DNA of 64,000 bases from NCBI GenBank assembly GCA_964370755.1, contig CAYJKL010000001.1, positions 1 through 64,000 of the forward strand, read 5' to 3'. The position numbers were made by a program, and so were the translations under genes. The notes beneath the pieces are model-generated. The model was not told where the DNA came from. It saw nothing but the letters and a program-made list of their open reading frames with translations, and made no database searches. Of the stretch, positions 8,183 to 17,499 are shown piece by piece. How positions within the stretch are numbered: the first letter of the stretch is position 1; every line of letters starts with the position of its first letter. The stretch comes from CAKOSP01 sp964370755. GTDB lineage: Bacteria > Bacillota_I > Bacilli_A > RF39 > UBA660.

Positions 8183-10274
8183 TTTCTTCCTTTACTAGTT
8201 CAAAGTCAATAGTTGCAGCTTCTTTACTTGCTCCAATAACTTTAACTTTAACTGTATCGCCAAGTCTATATTTTTTACTCTTATCTTTTGATATTAACGA
8301 AAGTATTTCTGGTACATATTCAAAGTATCCATTTAGAGTACTTATATGTACTAAACCTTCAATTAAATTATCTAGTTTTATAAATAAACCGAAGTTAGTA
8401 ACACTTGTTATCATACCTTCATATTCGCATCCAATATAATCTTCCATGTATTCAGCCATTTTCATATCATCAACTTCACGTTCTGCAGAAACTGCTTCAA
8501 GTTCTCTTTCACTTGAATGCTCTCCAACACCTATTAAGTATTCATTATTAAAGTTTACAGTTTCAACACTCATATCATTTTTAAATAAGTATTGTCTTAA
8601 TAATCTATGTACTGTTAAATCTGGGAAACGTCTTATTGGTGATGTAAAGTGTGTATACATTTTACTACCTAAACCAAAGTGACCTATGTTATTTGAACTA
8701 TAAATCGCTTTTTTCATACTTCTTAAAAGCATGTCGCTTAATATCTCAAATTCTTTTTTCTCATGAAGTTCTGCAAGTATTTCTTGCATGCTTTTTCCCG
8801 TTAAACCAAGTGTCTTAGTTTTTAGTTGATAACCAAGAGCTTTTACAAAATTTGTAAAGTCTTCTAATTTTTCTGAATTTGGTACATCATGAACACGATA
8901 TATAAATGGTAAATCCATATTATATATATGTCCTGCTACAGTTTCATTTGCTGCAATCATAAAGTCTTCAATAAGTTTTTCAGCATCAAATCGAAGTCTT
9001 CTAACTACATCAATAGCTTTTCCTGTTTCATCTTGAAGTATTTTTGCTTCATCTAAATCAAACTCTATATAACCCCTTGATACTTTTTCTGCTCTTAATA
9101 TTTTAGCTAGTTCATTCATTTTAAGTAAGTAAGGAGCATATTCTTCATAACCTTCTGGAGTTGTATTTTCCATAAGTATTTTATTTACTTCTTTATAAGT
9201 CATCTTTTTCTTTGATTTAATATATGACTCTTTAATTTCGTAATCTACTACTTTACCTTTTTTATTAATTTCCATGAAACAACTAAGTGTTAATCTTATT
9301 ACTTCTGGGTTAAGTGAACATATACCATTTGATAATTGATGAGGTATCATTGGTATTACTGTATCTGCTAAATATGAAGATGTTCCTCTTGAGTAAGCTG
9401 TTTCATATAAAGCACTTCCTATTTTAACATAATTTGTAACATCTGCAATATGTACTCCTAATACATAGTTTCCATTTTTTTCCTCAATACTTATCGCATC
9501 ATCAATATCTTTTGTATCTGCACCGTCTATAGTGAATATCATTTTGTCGGTTAAATCTAGTCTACCTTTTAAATCTTTTTCTTCAACTTCTTTTGGAATA
9601 GTTTCTAGTTCTGCTATAACTTCTTCACTAAAATCAATTTCAATTCCATGTTTACATGCAATAGATACAATATCAACACCTGGATCATTTTTATGACCTA
9701 GTATTCTAACTACTTCTGCGATATAGTGTGTTGTATTAACTTTTTTTACTACATCTACCAATACTTTATGACCTTCTACGCAACCTTCAGTTGATTCTCT
9801 AGTTAAAGTTATATGTATATTTATTTTTTTGTCATCTGGCACGAAAAATAATTTTTGTTTTTTGAAAGTTATTTCTCCTACGATTTTATTTAAGTCTCTT
9901 TTTAAAACTTTAATAACTTTTCCCTCTTTTTTACCATGATAAGTATATACATCTACTAAAACATAATCGTTTTCAATAGCACCATTTAGATTTTCTTTAT
10001 ATATATATATATCATGCTCTCCGCCGTAATCTAAAAATCCATTACCTGCTCTGTTTACTTTTATTTTTCCAGTTTTAAGTGAACTACAAAATTTAAGTAA
10101 TAAATACTCATCATTTTTAGTTTCGTGGATTAAACCATTTTCAACCATATCTTTAATAACTTTAGTTAACTCTTTATATTCTTCTACTGTTTTAAGTCCT
10201 AATAAATTATTTATTTCCATTAAACTTTTCGCTTTGTTTACATTATCTAGCGATACTAAAATTTGTTCTTGCAT
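8151..10274 (-). CDS. rnr: ribonuclease R
   Basis: A 3'-5' exoribonuclease for structured RNA and tmRNA-tagged mRNAs. The 707-aa protein has an N-terminal winged-helix/cold-shock region, the RNB catalytic domain (about 225-555; the metal-binding DGADTKDIDDAIS motif, GVHIADVTNYV, and TSPIRRFPDLTVHRLL) and a C-terminal S1 domain (about 620-695, FEGMITSV-like start then GLFIKLDNLIEGLVHIS). All four catalytic Asp residues of the IDD region appear present. GGAG lies upstream of the ATG, 15 bp after the pilin gene. Confidence 0.97.
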   Translation of the reverse strand: MQEQILVSLDNVNKAKSLMEINNLLGLKTVEEYKELTKVIKDMVENGLIHETKNDEYLLLKFCSSLKTGKIKVNRAGNGFLDYGGEHDIYIYKENLNGAIENDYVLVDVYTYHGKKEGKVIKVLKRDLNKIVGEITFKKQKLFFVPDDKKINIHITLTRESTEGCVEGHKVLVDVVKKVNTTHYIAEVVRILGHKNDPGVDIVSIACKHGIEIDFSEEVIAELETIPKEVEEKDLKGRLDLTDKMIFTIDGADTKDIDDAISIEEKNGNYVLGVHIADVTNYVKIGSALYETAYSRGTSSYLADTVIPMIPHQLSNGICSLNPEVIRLTLSCFMEINKKGKVVDYEIKESYIKSKKKMTYKEVNKILMENTTPEGYEEYAPYLLKMNELAKILRAEKVSRGYIEFDLDEAKILQDETGKAIDVVRRLRFDAEKLIEDFMIAANETVAGHIYNMDLPFIYRVHDVPNSEKLEDFTNFVKALGYQLKTKTLGLTGKSMQEILAELHEKKEFEILSDMLLRSMKKAIYSSNNIGHFGLGSKMYTHFTSPIRRFPDLTVHRLLRQYLFKNDMSVETVNFNNEYLIGVGEHSSERELEAVSAEREVDDMKMAEYMEDYIGCEYEGMITSVTNFGLFIKLDNLIEGLVHISTLNGYFEYVPEILSLISKDKSKKYRLGDTVKVKVIGASKEAATIDFELVKEENGNKKQEGTL

Positions 10275-10289
10275 TTTATTTTCTCCTTT

Positions 10290-10655
10290 TTATTCTGTAT
10301 AAGTACATATTTTTTCATTTTCTTTCCACTCGATTACTATATCTCCAGTTAAAGATTTTGTGCTGTCGTTTGGATTTTCCAAATTTTCATCTAGTAGTCC
10401 CGCTCCAACTATATTTTCTACTGGTATATCTGTAATCTGACAATTACTTTTATCAAGACAACGTTCATCTCTTAAGTTATTTGTCTCGGCATAAGTGCAT
10501 GCAGCATTTTCTATTGTTTCTTTGTATATACTATATTGCTCTTCTTTTTGCGCATTCATAGACTTTATTATTCCCAGAGTAACTGATGTTGTTATTACCC
10601 CTAAAAGTAGTATACATACTAAAAGTTCAACTAGTGTAAATCCATTTTTTTTCAT
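10290..10655 (-). CDS. type IV pilin-like / competence pseudopilin
   Basis: A 121-aa protein with a short basic leader and the prepilin peptidase site: KKNGFTLVELLVC, with Gly before the cleaved bond, Phe+1 and the essential Glu+5. The hydrophobic N-terminal helix is followed by a short head containing spaced cysteines (CTYAE, RCLDKSNC, CTYTE), which could form disulfides. Such pseudopilins build DNA-uptake or secretion pseudopili; with a ComK-family gene in the same window a competence role is reasonable. No clear ribosome site precedes the ATG at 10655, and a TATAAT lies about 20 bp upstream, so the mRNA may be nearly leaderless. An upstream in-frame ATG at 10661 is possible. Confidence 0.8.
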   Translation of the reverse strand: MKKNGFTLVELLVCILLLGVITTSVTLGIIKSMNAQKEEQYSIYKETIENAACTYAETNNLRDERCLDKSNCQITDIPVENIVGAGLLDENLENPNDSTKSLTGDIVIEWKENEKICTYTE

Positions 10656-10750
10656 TATCATCACATAACCATTATAACACACATATTAACATATTGTTAT
10701 TTATTTTAATAAAAATTTATGATATTATACTTAAGAAAGGAAAGATTAAA

Positions 10751-12382
10751 ATGACAAATAAAGAATATTCTGATGTTTTGATGCCAAATGTGGAGCATGA
10801 TGCACAGTATTATGAAAACTTATATAAAGAAAGATATTTAAGTGAAGATGCTATAGTTTCAAGATTTGGACCTAGTCCAACAGGACATATGCATATAGGG
10901 AATTTTTATAGTGCATTTGTTGCTAATACATTTCCAGCTCAAACTGGGGGCGTATCTTTTTTAAGACTTGAAGATACTGATCAAAAAAGAGAAATGGAAA
11001 ATTCCCTTGGTAATATTCAAGAACAACTTAAAGAACTAAATTTAATATTTGATGAAAGTAATGAAAACGGTGGAAACTATGGACCTTATCAACAATCTCT
11101 TAGAAAAGATATTTATCACGCCTTTGCTAAAAAAATGATTGAAGAAGATCTTGCTTATCCTTGTTTTTGTACACAAGATGATATAAATCACATTAGAGAA
11201 GATCAAGAATCAAAAAAAGCAAGACTTGGGTATTACGGTAAATATGCTAAATGTAGATACATTTCAAAAGAGGATGCTATTAAAAACATAGAAGATGGTA
11301 AGTCTTTTATAATTAGATTAAAATCTCCTGGTTCTTTTTACAATAAAGTTGTCCTAAATGATTGTATTCGAGGTAAAATTGAAATGCCTGAAAATGATGT
11401 TGATGAAGTGTTAATTAAATCTGACGGACTTCCAACTTATCACTTTGCTCATGTTGTAGATGACCATTTAATGGGAACTACACATGTTGTTAGAGGAGAT
11501 GAATGGGTATCAAGTTATCCTAAGCATGATCAAATGTTTAAAATGTTAGGATTTAAACTTCCTAATTTTGCACACATTTCTCCTATAAATATTAAAGATG
11601 GAGAATCTACTCGTAAATTATCAAAAAGAAAAGATGCTTGGGCAGCAATAAGTTATTATAATGAAAAAGGAATACCTAATGAAGTTATTAAACTTTACTT
11701 ATCAACACTTTTTAATTCTAATTTTGAAGAATGGTATAACTCTGTTTCAGATTTAACTTATCATAACTTTAAATTTAGTTTTGATAAAATGCCAATAAGT
11801 GGTCCGTTATTTGATATTGAAAAACTTAATAATATTTCAAAAACTTATTTTAGTAGATTAACTGCGGAAGAAATTTATGAAAATTTATTAGTTTATACAA
11901 AAAAATATGATGAACAGTTTAATAATATAATTAGCAACAATAAAGATTATGTTATTAACATGCTTAATATAGAAAGAGATGTTCCTAAACCAAGAAAAGA
12001 TATATCAGCTTATAGTGATATTAAGAATATATATTGGTTTATGTTTGATGAATACTTTAGTGAAAACACTGATGAGTACGAAGAAGTAACAAATGTTACT
12101 AAAGAAAATTTAGAAAATTATTTTACAAAAGTGTATAGCGCTGATGATTCTCAAGAAAATTGGTTTACAAATTTAGCAGAATATGCTGATAGTATTGGTT
12201 TTACTAAAGATAGAAAAGCGTATAAAGCTGATCCTGAATCTTTTAAAGGTACAACTGCTGATTTTTGTAAAATTATCAGAATAATAATAACTAAGAAAAA
12301 CTTAAGTCCAAATTTATACGATATTATCAAATTACTTGGAAAAGAAAATTTATTAAAAAGAATTAATCAATACTTTGATTAG
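10751..12382 (+). CDS. gltX: glutamyl-tRNA synthetase
   Basis: Class I synthetase charging tRNA-Glu (and, in organisms lacking GlnRS, tRNA-Gln). The 543-aa protein has RFGPSPTGHMHIGNFY with the HIGH-type motif, RLEDTDQKRE, GDEWVSSYPKHDQ, and RKLSKRKDA as the KMSKS-type loop. It is longer than the usual 480 aa because the C-terminal anticodon-binding part is extended. The start at 10751 is chosen for the GAAAGGA site 10 bp upstream. It stands alone on the plus strand, divergent from the pilin gene. Confidence 0.93.
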   Translation: MTNKEYSDVLMPNVEHDAQYYENLYKERYLSEDAIVSRFGPSPTGHMHIGNFYSAFVANTFPAQTGGVSFLRLEDTDQKREMENSLGNIQEQLKELNLIFDESNENGGNYGPYQQSLRKDIYHAFAKKMIEEDLAYPCFCTQDDINHIREDQESKKARLGYYGKYAKCRYISKEDAIKNIEDGKSFIIRLKSPGSFYNKVVLNDCIRGKIEMPENDVDEVLIKSDGLPTYHFAHVVDDHLMGTTHVVRGDEWVSSYPKHDQMFKMLGFKLPNFAHISPINIKDGESTRKLSKRKDAWAAISYYNEKGIPNEVIKLYLSTLFNSNFEEWYNSVSDLTYHNFKFSFDKMPISGPLFDIEKLNNISKTYFSRLTAEEIYENLLVYTKKYDEQFNNIISNNKDYVINMLNIERDVPKPRKDISAYSDIKNIYWFMFDEYFSENTDEYEEVTNVTKENLENYFTKVYSADDSQENWFTNLAEYADSIGFTKDRKAYKADPESFKGTTADFCKIIRIIITKKNLSPNLYDIIKLLGKENLLKRINQYFD

Positions 12383-12392
12383 TTTTTTTTTG

Positions 12393-12420
12393 CACAAAAA
12401 AAGGTGTTTTAAACACCTTG
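12393..12420 (-). terminator. terminator of ftsH-secG
   Basis: On the minus strand AAGGTGTTT / AAACACCTT arms (12419-12401) are followed by a T run. The hairpin includes the secG stop. On the other strand gltX ends just before it, so it may also block convergent transcription. Confidence 0.65.
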
Positions 12421-12633
12421 TAAAAATAAGATTAGTGAAATCAGAACAAATAATACTCCAAGTACTAATGTTAGTCTTGAGATAAATAACTCAAAACCTC
12501 TTTCTTTCATATTTTGAAATAATGCATCATTTCCACCAGTAATAACTTGACCAGCATCACTTGCTTTTCCACTTTGTAGTAAAACTACTGCAATTAGTAG
12601 TACTGATACTACAACTAATATAGTTTCTAACAT
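12409..12633 (-). CDS. secG: preprotein translocase subunit SecG
   Basis: A 74-aa two-helix membrane protein with the SecG signature: LLQSGKASDAGQVITGG between the helices, and a second helix ending FLQGV. It assists SecA-driven export through SecYE; secA is 5 kb away. Its ATG overlaps the ftsH TAA by one base (TAATG), so the two genes are translationally coupled. In Bacillus secG is joined to rnr-smpB instead, so the order is rearranged here. Confidence 0.93.
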   Translation of the reverse strand: MLETILVVVSVLLIAVVLLQSGKASDAGQVITGGNDALFQNMKERGFELFISRLTLVLGVLFVLISLILFLQGV

Positions 12634-14597
12634 TATTTTTCACCTTCTTCTTTTTTTGTTTCTTTTTTATTTTCTTTAACTTCTTTTATTTCTTTAGTTT
12701 CTTTAACTTCTTCTTGTTTTTCTAATTCTTCTTCAATCTTATTGAAGTCTGGAATAGATTCAGTTTTAACTATCTCTTCGATTTGTTCTTTAGTTAAAGT
12801 TTCATATCTAATTAAAGCGTCTCTTAAAAGTTCAATTAACTTTTTATTTGCTTTAATTATTTTTTTAGATTCTTCGTAACACTCTTCAATAATTTTTCTT
12901 GTTTCTTTATCTATTTCATGTGCTACTTGATCTGATATATTTCTAGATTTAGCATAATCTCTACCTAAGAATACACCTTCACTTTTATGTTCATATTGCA
13001 TTGGACCTAAATCACTCATACCATATTCTGCTACCATACTTCTAGCGATAGCAGTTGCTCTTTTAAAGTCATCTGATGCTCCTGTTGAAATTTCATTTAA
13101 GAACATTTCTTCAGCAACACGCCCACCAAGTAATCCGATAATTTGTGCTAATAACTCAGTTTTAGTAGTTACTGCCATTTTTTCTTCTTTAGGAAGCATC
13201 ATTGTATAACCACCTGCCATACCTCTTGGTATGATAGTTATTTTATGAACGTCATTTGCATCTTCTAGTTTAATTCCTATTACCGCATGTCCAGCTTCAT
13301 GTATCGCAACAAGATTTTTTTCTTTTGGAGTAATTTGTCTAGTTGTTTTTGCAGGACCAAGTAATACTCTATCTGTTGCTTCATCTATTTCTGCCATTGT
13401 TATAGCTTTTTTATTTCTTCTAACTGTTAATAGCGCTGCCTCATTAAGTAAGTTTTCTAAATCTGCTCCACTAAATCCTGGCGTTCTTAAACTTAAGAAA
13501 TCAAGTTTAACTTCTTTATCCAATATTTTGTTTTCAGCGTGTACTTTAAGGATAGCTTCTCTTTCTTTAGCATCTGGAAGTGATACTGTTACTTGTCTAT
13601 CAAATCTTCCTGGTCTTAAAAGCGCTGGGTCAAGTACATCCGGTCTATTTGTTGCAGCTATTATGATTATTCCTTCATTAGCTCCAAATCCGTCCATTTC
13701 AGTAAGTAACTGATTTAATGTTTGTTCTCTTTCGTCATGTCCACCACCTAGACCTGTTCCTCTTTGTCTACCAACAGCATCTATTTCATCAATGAATATT
13801 AAACATGGTGCGTTTTTCTTTGCTTCTTTAAACATATCTCTTACACGAGATGCTCCTACACCAACAAATAATTCAACGAAGTCAGATCCACTTATATAAT
13901 AAAATGGTACATTGGCTTCTCCAGCTATTGCTTTAGCAAGTAATGTTTTACCAGTTCCCGGAGGACCTACTAATAACACACCTTTTGGAATTCTAGCTCC
14001 AAGTTTTTGGAATTTTTTTGGACTTTTTAAAAAATCAATCAATTCTTCAACTTCTTCTTTTTCTTCTTTAAGTCCTGCTACATCTTTAAAATTCTTTTTA
14101 TCAGTATCATTTGTAAGTTTAGCTCTACTTTTTCCGAAGTCAACTCCAGATTTATTTGAAGATGCTATTTTAGTAAAGATATAATATGTTGCACCAATTA
14201 TTAAGAATAATGGTAATAAATTTACTATTACATATAATAACATTGAACTTCCCGGATCAGCATTAGTTTCATATTCATCAATTTTATTATCATTTGCGTA
14301 TGTAACTATTGTTTCTTTATCTTCATCTAAAACTTTAGCTTCAAAACTTTCAGTTTCTTTGTAATCTTCTAACTTACCAGTTATATAGTAAACACCTTCT
14401 CCACTATTAGGTGTAATTGTTACTTCAGTAACATTTTTGCTTTTAATTTCACTCATAAGCTCACCTGTTGTTAAATTGTGAACAGTTGCTCCTCCAAAAT
14501 TAACAAGTATTACTATAATTAAAATTACTGCACCTAATACTAAATAAGGTAAATTTGGTTTTATATTCTTATTTTTTGTATTTTTCTTTGTATTCAT
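12633..14597 (-). CDS. ftsH: ATP-dependent zinc metalloprotease FtsH
   Basis: Membrane AAA+ protease that degrades misfolded and regulatory membrane proteins. The 654-aa protein has two transmembrane helices (about 20-40 and 125-145) around an extracytoplasmic domain, then the AAA module: GPPGTGKTLL (Walker A), DEIDAVGRQRG (Walker B region), NRPDVLDPALLRPGRFDRQ (second region of homology). The zinc site HEAGH follows. The C-terminus is a long Lys/Glu-rich tail. The start is the ATG at 14597, 8 bp after AAGGGAG; the in-frame ATG six codons upstream contains the ribosome site and is rejected. tilS lies just upstream, as in many Firmicutes. Confidence 0.97.
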   Translation of the reverse strand: MNTKKNTKNKNIKPNLPYLVLGAVILIIVILVNFGGATVHNLTTGELMSEIKSKNVTEVTITPNSGEGVYYITGKLEDYKETESFEAKVLDEDKETIVTYANDNKIDEYETNADPGSSMLLYVIVNLLPLFLIIGATYYIFTKIASSNKSGVDFGKSRAKLTNDTDKKNFKDVAGLKEEKEEVEELIDFLKSPKKFQKLGARIPKGVLLVGPPGTGKTLLAKAIAGEANVPFYYISGSDFVELFVGVGASRVRDMFKEAKKNAPCLIFIDEIDAVGRQRGTGLGGGHDEREQTLNQLLTEMDGFGANEGIIIIAATNRPDVLDPALLRPGRFDRQVTVSLPDAKEREAILKVHAENKILDKEVKLDFLSLRTPGFSGADLENLLNEAALLTVRRNKKAITMAEIDEATDRVLLGPAKTTRQITPKEKNLVAIHEAGHAVIGIKLEDANDVHKITIIPRGMAGGYTMMLPKEEKMAVTTKTELLAQIIGLLGGRVAEEMFLNEISTGASDDFKRATAIARSMVAEYGMSDLGPMQYEHKSEGVFLGRDYAKSRNISDQVAHEIDKETRKIIEECYEESKKIIKANKKLIELLRDALIRYETLTKEQIEEIVKTESIPDFNKIEEELEKQEEVKETKEIKEVKENKKETKKEEGEK

Positions 14598-14621
14598 ATT
14601 TGTTCTCCCTTGCATTTTTTA

Positions 14622-15575
14622 TTATATCACATTTTTAGAATTTGTGATAAAAAATTCTTTATTTTTCTTAATTCCTTTATAACCATTTGGCAAATCAATA
14701 CTTCCTTTACCTTCTGTACTATAAATTAATTTATTTATTTCATTTATTATATTATCGTTAACTGGAAAATAATCTTTTTCTTGAAGATTCAATATTATCT
14801 TTTCAATTACTCTATTTCTAATAAAATTTTCTTCATCCTTAAATGTTACTAAGTTAATTTTATTATCCTTTATTATGTTTTTGCTATCAATATATTTTTT
14901 AACAAATGTATCATATTCATTTAATTTTTCACTAAATACTAAGTATTTATTATGAATATTTTCATGTTCCTCTTTTAAAGAAGGTAATATTTTTTTTCTA
15001 TATCTATTTCTAGTGTAATCTTCTGATTCATTAGATTTATCAATAAAATATTTTATACTATTATTTTTATTATACTCAAGTATCTGTTCTTTATTTATGT
15101 ATATTAAAGGTTTTATAACGTTATAAGATTCGAATGTTTCGATAACGCTAAATCCTTTATAACCAGAAATATTTGATCCTCTTGTAATCCTCATAAGAAC
15201 AGTTTCTACTAAATCATCACCGTGATGAGCTGTCATTATTGTGCTAGCTTTGTATTTTTCTTGTAAAGTTTTTAAAAAGTTTTGCCTTTTTTTACTAGCA
15301 TCCGCTTGAAAGTTATCTTTAAACTCTAAATTTGTTAATAATTCAAAGATTATATTATTTTTCTCAGCAAAATTTTCAACATACTTTTCTTCTTCTTCTG
15401 ACTCTTCTCTTTTTTTATGATTTACGTGAGCACAAACTATGTTAAGATTTTTACTATCTTTATACTCTAATACTAAAGACAGTAAACACATTGAATCTGG
15501 TCCGCCACTGCAAGATACAATTACTGTACTATCTTGTTTTAATTCTTTTTCTAATAATTTTTTTACTTTTTCCAT
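14622..15575 (-). CDS. tilS: tRNA(Ile)-lysidine synthase
   Basis: TilS adds lysine to C34 of the CAU-anticodon tRNA-Ile so that it reads AUA, a codon used very heavily in this AT-rich genome. The 317-aa protein has the PP-loop SGGPDSMCLL and the lysidine-site HVNHKKR and TAHHGDDLVET motifs. It is short and lacks most of the C-terminal TilS domain found in longer forms. I place the start at ATG 15575 with AAGGTG 4 bp upstream; a GTG two codons earlier overlaps the prfB stop. The ftsH ATG lies 24 bp downstream. Confidence 0.93.
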   Translation of the reverse strand: MEKVKKLLEKELKQDSTVIVSCSGGPDSMCLLSLVLEYKDSKNLNIVCAHVNHKKREESEEEEKYVENFAEKNNIIFELLTNLEFKDNFQADASKKRQNFLKTLQEKYKASTIMTAHHGDDLVETVLMRITRGSNISGYKGFSVIETFESYNVIKPLIYINKEQILEYNKNNSIKYFIDKSNESEDYTRNRYRKKILPSLKEEHENIHNKYLVFSEKLNEYDTFVKKYIDSKNIIKDNKINLVTFKDEENFIRNRVIEKIILNLQEKDYFPVNDNIINEINKLIYSTEGKGSIDLPNGYKGIKKNKEFFITNSKNVI

Positions 15576-15577
15576 TT

Positions 15578-16610
15578 TCACCTTATATTTTTTAGATTAT
15601 ATTCTAAAATTTCTTTTATAAAACCACTTAATACTTTATCTGGGTCATGTGTCTCAAAATTTGTACGGTGGTCTTTGACTAATTTATATGGTTCTAAAAA
15701 ATAACTTCTTATTTGTGAACCAAAATTTATACTTGAATTATCTTTCATACTGTTTTCTAATTCTTCTTGTTTTTTTCTTTCTACTTCATATATTTTACTT
15801 TTCAGTATTTTTAGGGCAACCTCTTTGTTTTTTAGTTGACTTCTTTCATTTTGACATGTAACTACTATTTTACTTGGTAAATGTGTAATTCTTACTGCTG
15901 AATTTGTTGTATTTACTGATTGTCCTCCAGCACCTGATGAATGATATACATCTATTTTTAAATCTTCTTCTCTAATCTCAATGTTAATATCATTATCTAG
16001 TTCTGGTGTGACTGATACTGATGCAAATGATGTGTGTCTTCTTTTATTTGAATCAAATGGACTAATTCTTACTAATCTGTGAACTCCTGATTCATTTTTT
16101 AAGTAGCCGTATGCATATGGACCTTTAACTTTTATGATAGCGCTTTTTATTCCTGCTTCTTCACCACTTGCTATATATATTACTTCATAAGACATGTTAT
16201 TTTTGTCACAATATGACATATACATATCTTTTAACATTGAAGCCCAATCACACGATTCTGTTCCGCCTGCTCCTGGATGTATCTCTAGGTAACAGTTGTT
16301 ATTATCATATTCTTTATTTAATAAAGTTTCTATTTCTTTAGATTCTAGTTTACACAATACTTCATTATATATGCTTTCATTTTCTTCTTCTTTTAATATT
16401 TCGATAGTTATTTCTAATTCTTCATATAAGTTTATAGTTTTTTCTATAATTGAAATATCTTGATATATTTTATTTGCTTTATCTGGATTATCCCAAAATG
16501 TTGGATTATTACTTTCCTCTTTTAATTTAGTTAAAAGATTTTTTTTATTATCAAGGTCAAAGTAACCCCCGAATTGAAGTTAATCTTTCTTCAAGTTCTT
16601 TTATATTCAT
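15578..16610 (-). CDS. prfB: peptide chain release factor 2, with programmed +1 frameshift
   Basis: RF2 terminates translation at UAA and UGA. The first 17 codons start at ATG 16610 and run to CTT TGA; reading then shifts by +1 to GAC at 16558 and continues to TGA at 15578, giving about 343 aa. The second part has the GGQ loop (SSGAGGQSVNTTNSAVRITH), DVYHSSGAG and HPGAGGTESCDWASML motifs. The tripeptide anticodon region lies near SPFDSNKRR. The gene overlaps the start of tilS. As in Bacillus it sits near secA and hpf, with one unknown gene between. Its own stop is TGA. Confidence 0.95.
16557..16571 (-). promoter_or_regulatory. RF2 autoregulatory frameshift site
   Basis: On the minus strand the sequence reads CGGGGGTTACTTTGAC: a Shine-Dalgarno-like G run, a 3-base spacer, the CTT slip codon and an in-frame TGA followed by C, the poorest stop context. 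This is the arrangement of bacterial prfB genes, where low RF2 lets the ribosome slip +1 and make more RF2. The reading frame downstream is open to the end of RF2. Confidence 0.95.
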
Positions 16611-16702
16611 TTGAATCACCGTTTATATTGTACTATGAAACTTATTCTTTATCTAGCATTTTTTAAAATTTTCATTTTGTTTTCACAATATATAGTAAAT
16701 AT

Positions 16703-16730
16703 TAAAAAAATAATGCAAATTTTGCATTAC
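16703..16730 (-). terminator. terminator between the 240-aa gene and prfB
   Basis: On the minus strand AATGCAAAATTTGCATT (16728-16712) folds as a hairpin and is followed by seven T residues. It lies directly after the stop of the 240-aa gene, so prfB needs its own promoter. Confidence 0.7.
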
Positions 16731-16733
16731 TTT

Positions 16734-17456
16734 TTACATATCTTTTAAATTTGATTTTCTTACTCTAGCGATTCCCATGTTTAAATCTTCAATAGTTTTA
16801 ACTTTTGCATTATATCTTCTGTAAATTTGTTCTATTACATCTCTTAAATATAACGATGCAAAGCTATATTGTTTTATTATATCTTCATATAAATTTCCTT
16901 TGTAATCTAAGTTATCAAACATTGGCACTTGAACAAAGTTTTCATGTATTATTTTAGCTATCTCTATTTGATTATCTTTTTTTATCATTTCCAGACTATC
17001 ATTAGTTTTTAGATCTTTGATACATTCTCCAATATTATATATTCTTCCGATTTTTGATGGTATATAAATCATCTTTTCAGGATTTAGAGTTTGTATCTTA
17101 ACACAAAAATTTGATATTGTATCTACTTCTTCTTCAAACGCCTGTAGTGCGTACCATAAATTTTCTATAAGTAAATCTCCTGGTAAATTATTTAATTTAT
17201 GAGTTATCATAATATCTAGTAATACATCTAATTGTTCTGGTTCTAATGATTGAATGTTATCAAAATTTTCTAAATTTGCCGAGTAGAGACCGCTTTGATA
17301 CATAGAATCATCTTGTTGTTCTGACATTAATCTAAATTTATTTTGTGATTTTTGGTAGTGTTTTCCATAATCTTCGGCGGTACTAAATCTTGTTGGAACC
17401 ATCCCCCCATGAAATATTTTTTTCCTAGACGATCTTCGTTGGTCTCCCGTTTCCAT
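16734..17456 (-). CDS. unrecognised soluble protein between secA and prfB
   Basis: I do not recognise this 240-aa protein. It has no signal peptide or membrane helix. The N-terminus is short, charged and rich in Arg and Lys; the middle (about 65-125) is helical and Leu-rich (SLEPEQLDVLLDIMITHKL); the C-terminus carries IEQIYRRYNAKVKTIEDLNMGI, also helical. An AGGAGG site precedes the ATG by 5 bp, and a terminator follows, so it is a well-expressed-looking gene. It sits 43 bp after secA and could be cotranscribed with it. It occupies the gap between two genes that are normally adjacent. Confidence 0.7.
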   Translation of the reverse strand: METGDQRRSSRKKIFHGGMVPTRFSTAEDYGKHYQKSQNKFRLMSEQQDDSMYQSGLYSANLENFDNIQSLEPEQLDVLLDIMITHKLNNLPGDLLIENLWYALQAFEEEVDTISNFCVKIQTLNPEKMIYIPSKIGRIYNIGECIKDLKTNDSLEMIKKDNQIEIAKIIHENFVQVPMFDNLDYKGNLYEDIIKQYSFASLYLRDVIEQIYRRYNAKVKTIEDLNMGIARVRKSNLKDM

Positions 17457-17499
17457 AGTGTCCTCCTACTACTTTATTATTATTGTTTGACTTAAAATA

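Noticed and set aside
15578..16357. Truncated RF2 gene or pseudogene
   Set aside because: The missing N-terminus is present in another frame and joined through the standard programmed frameshift, so the gene is intact.
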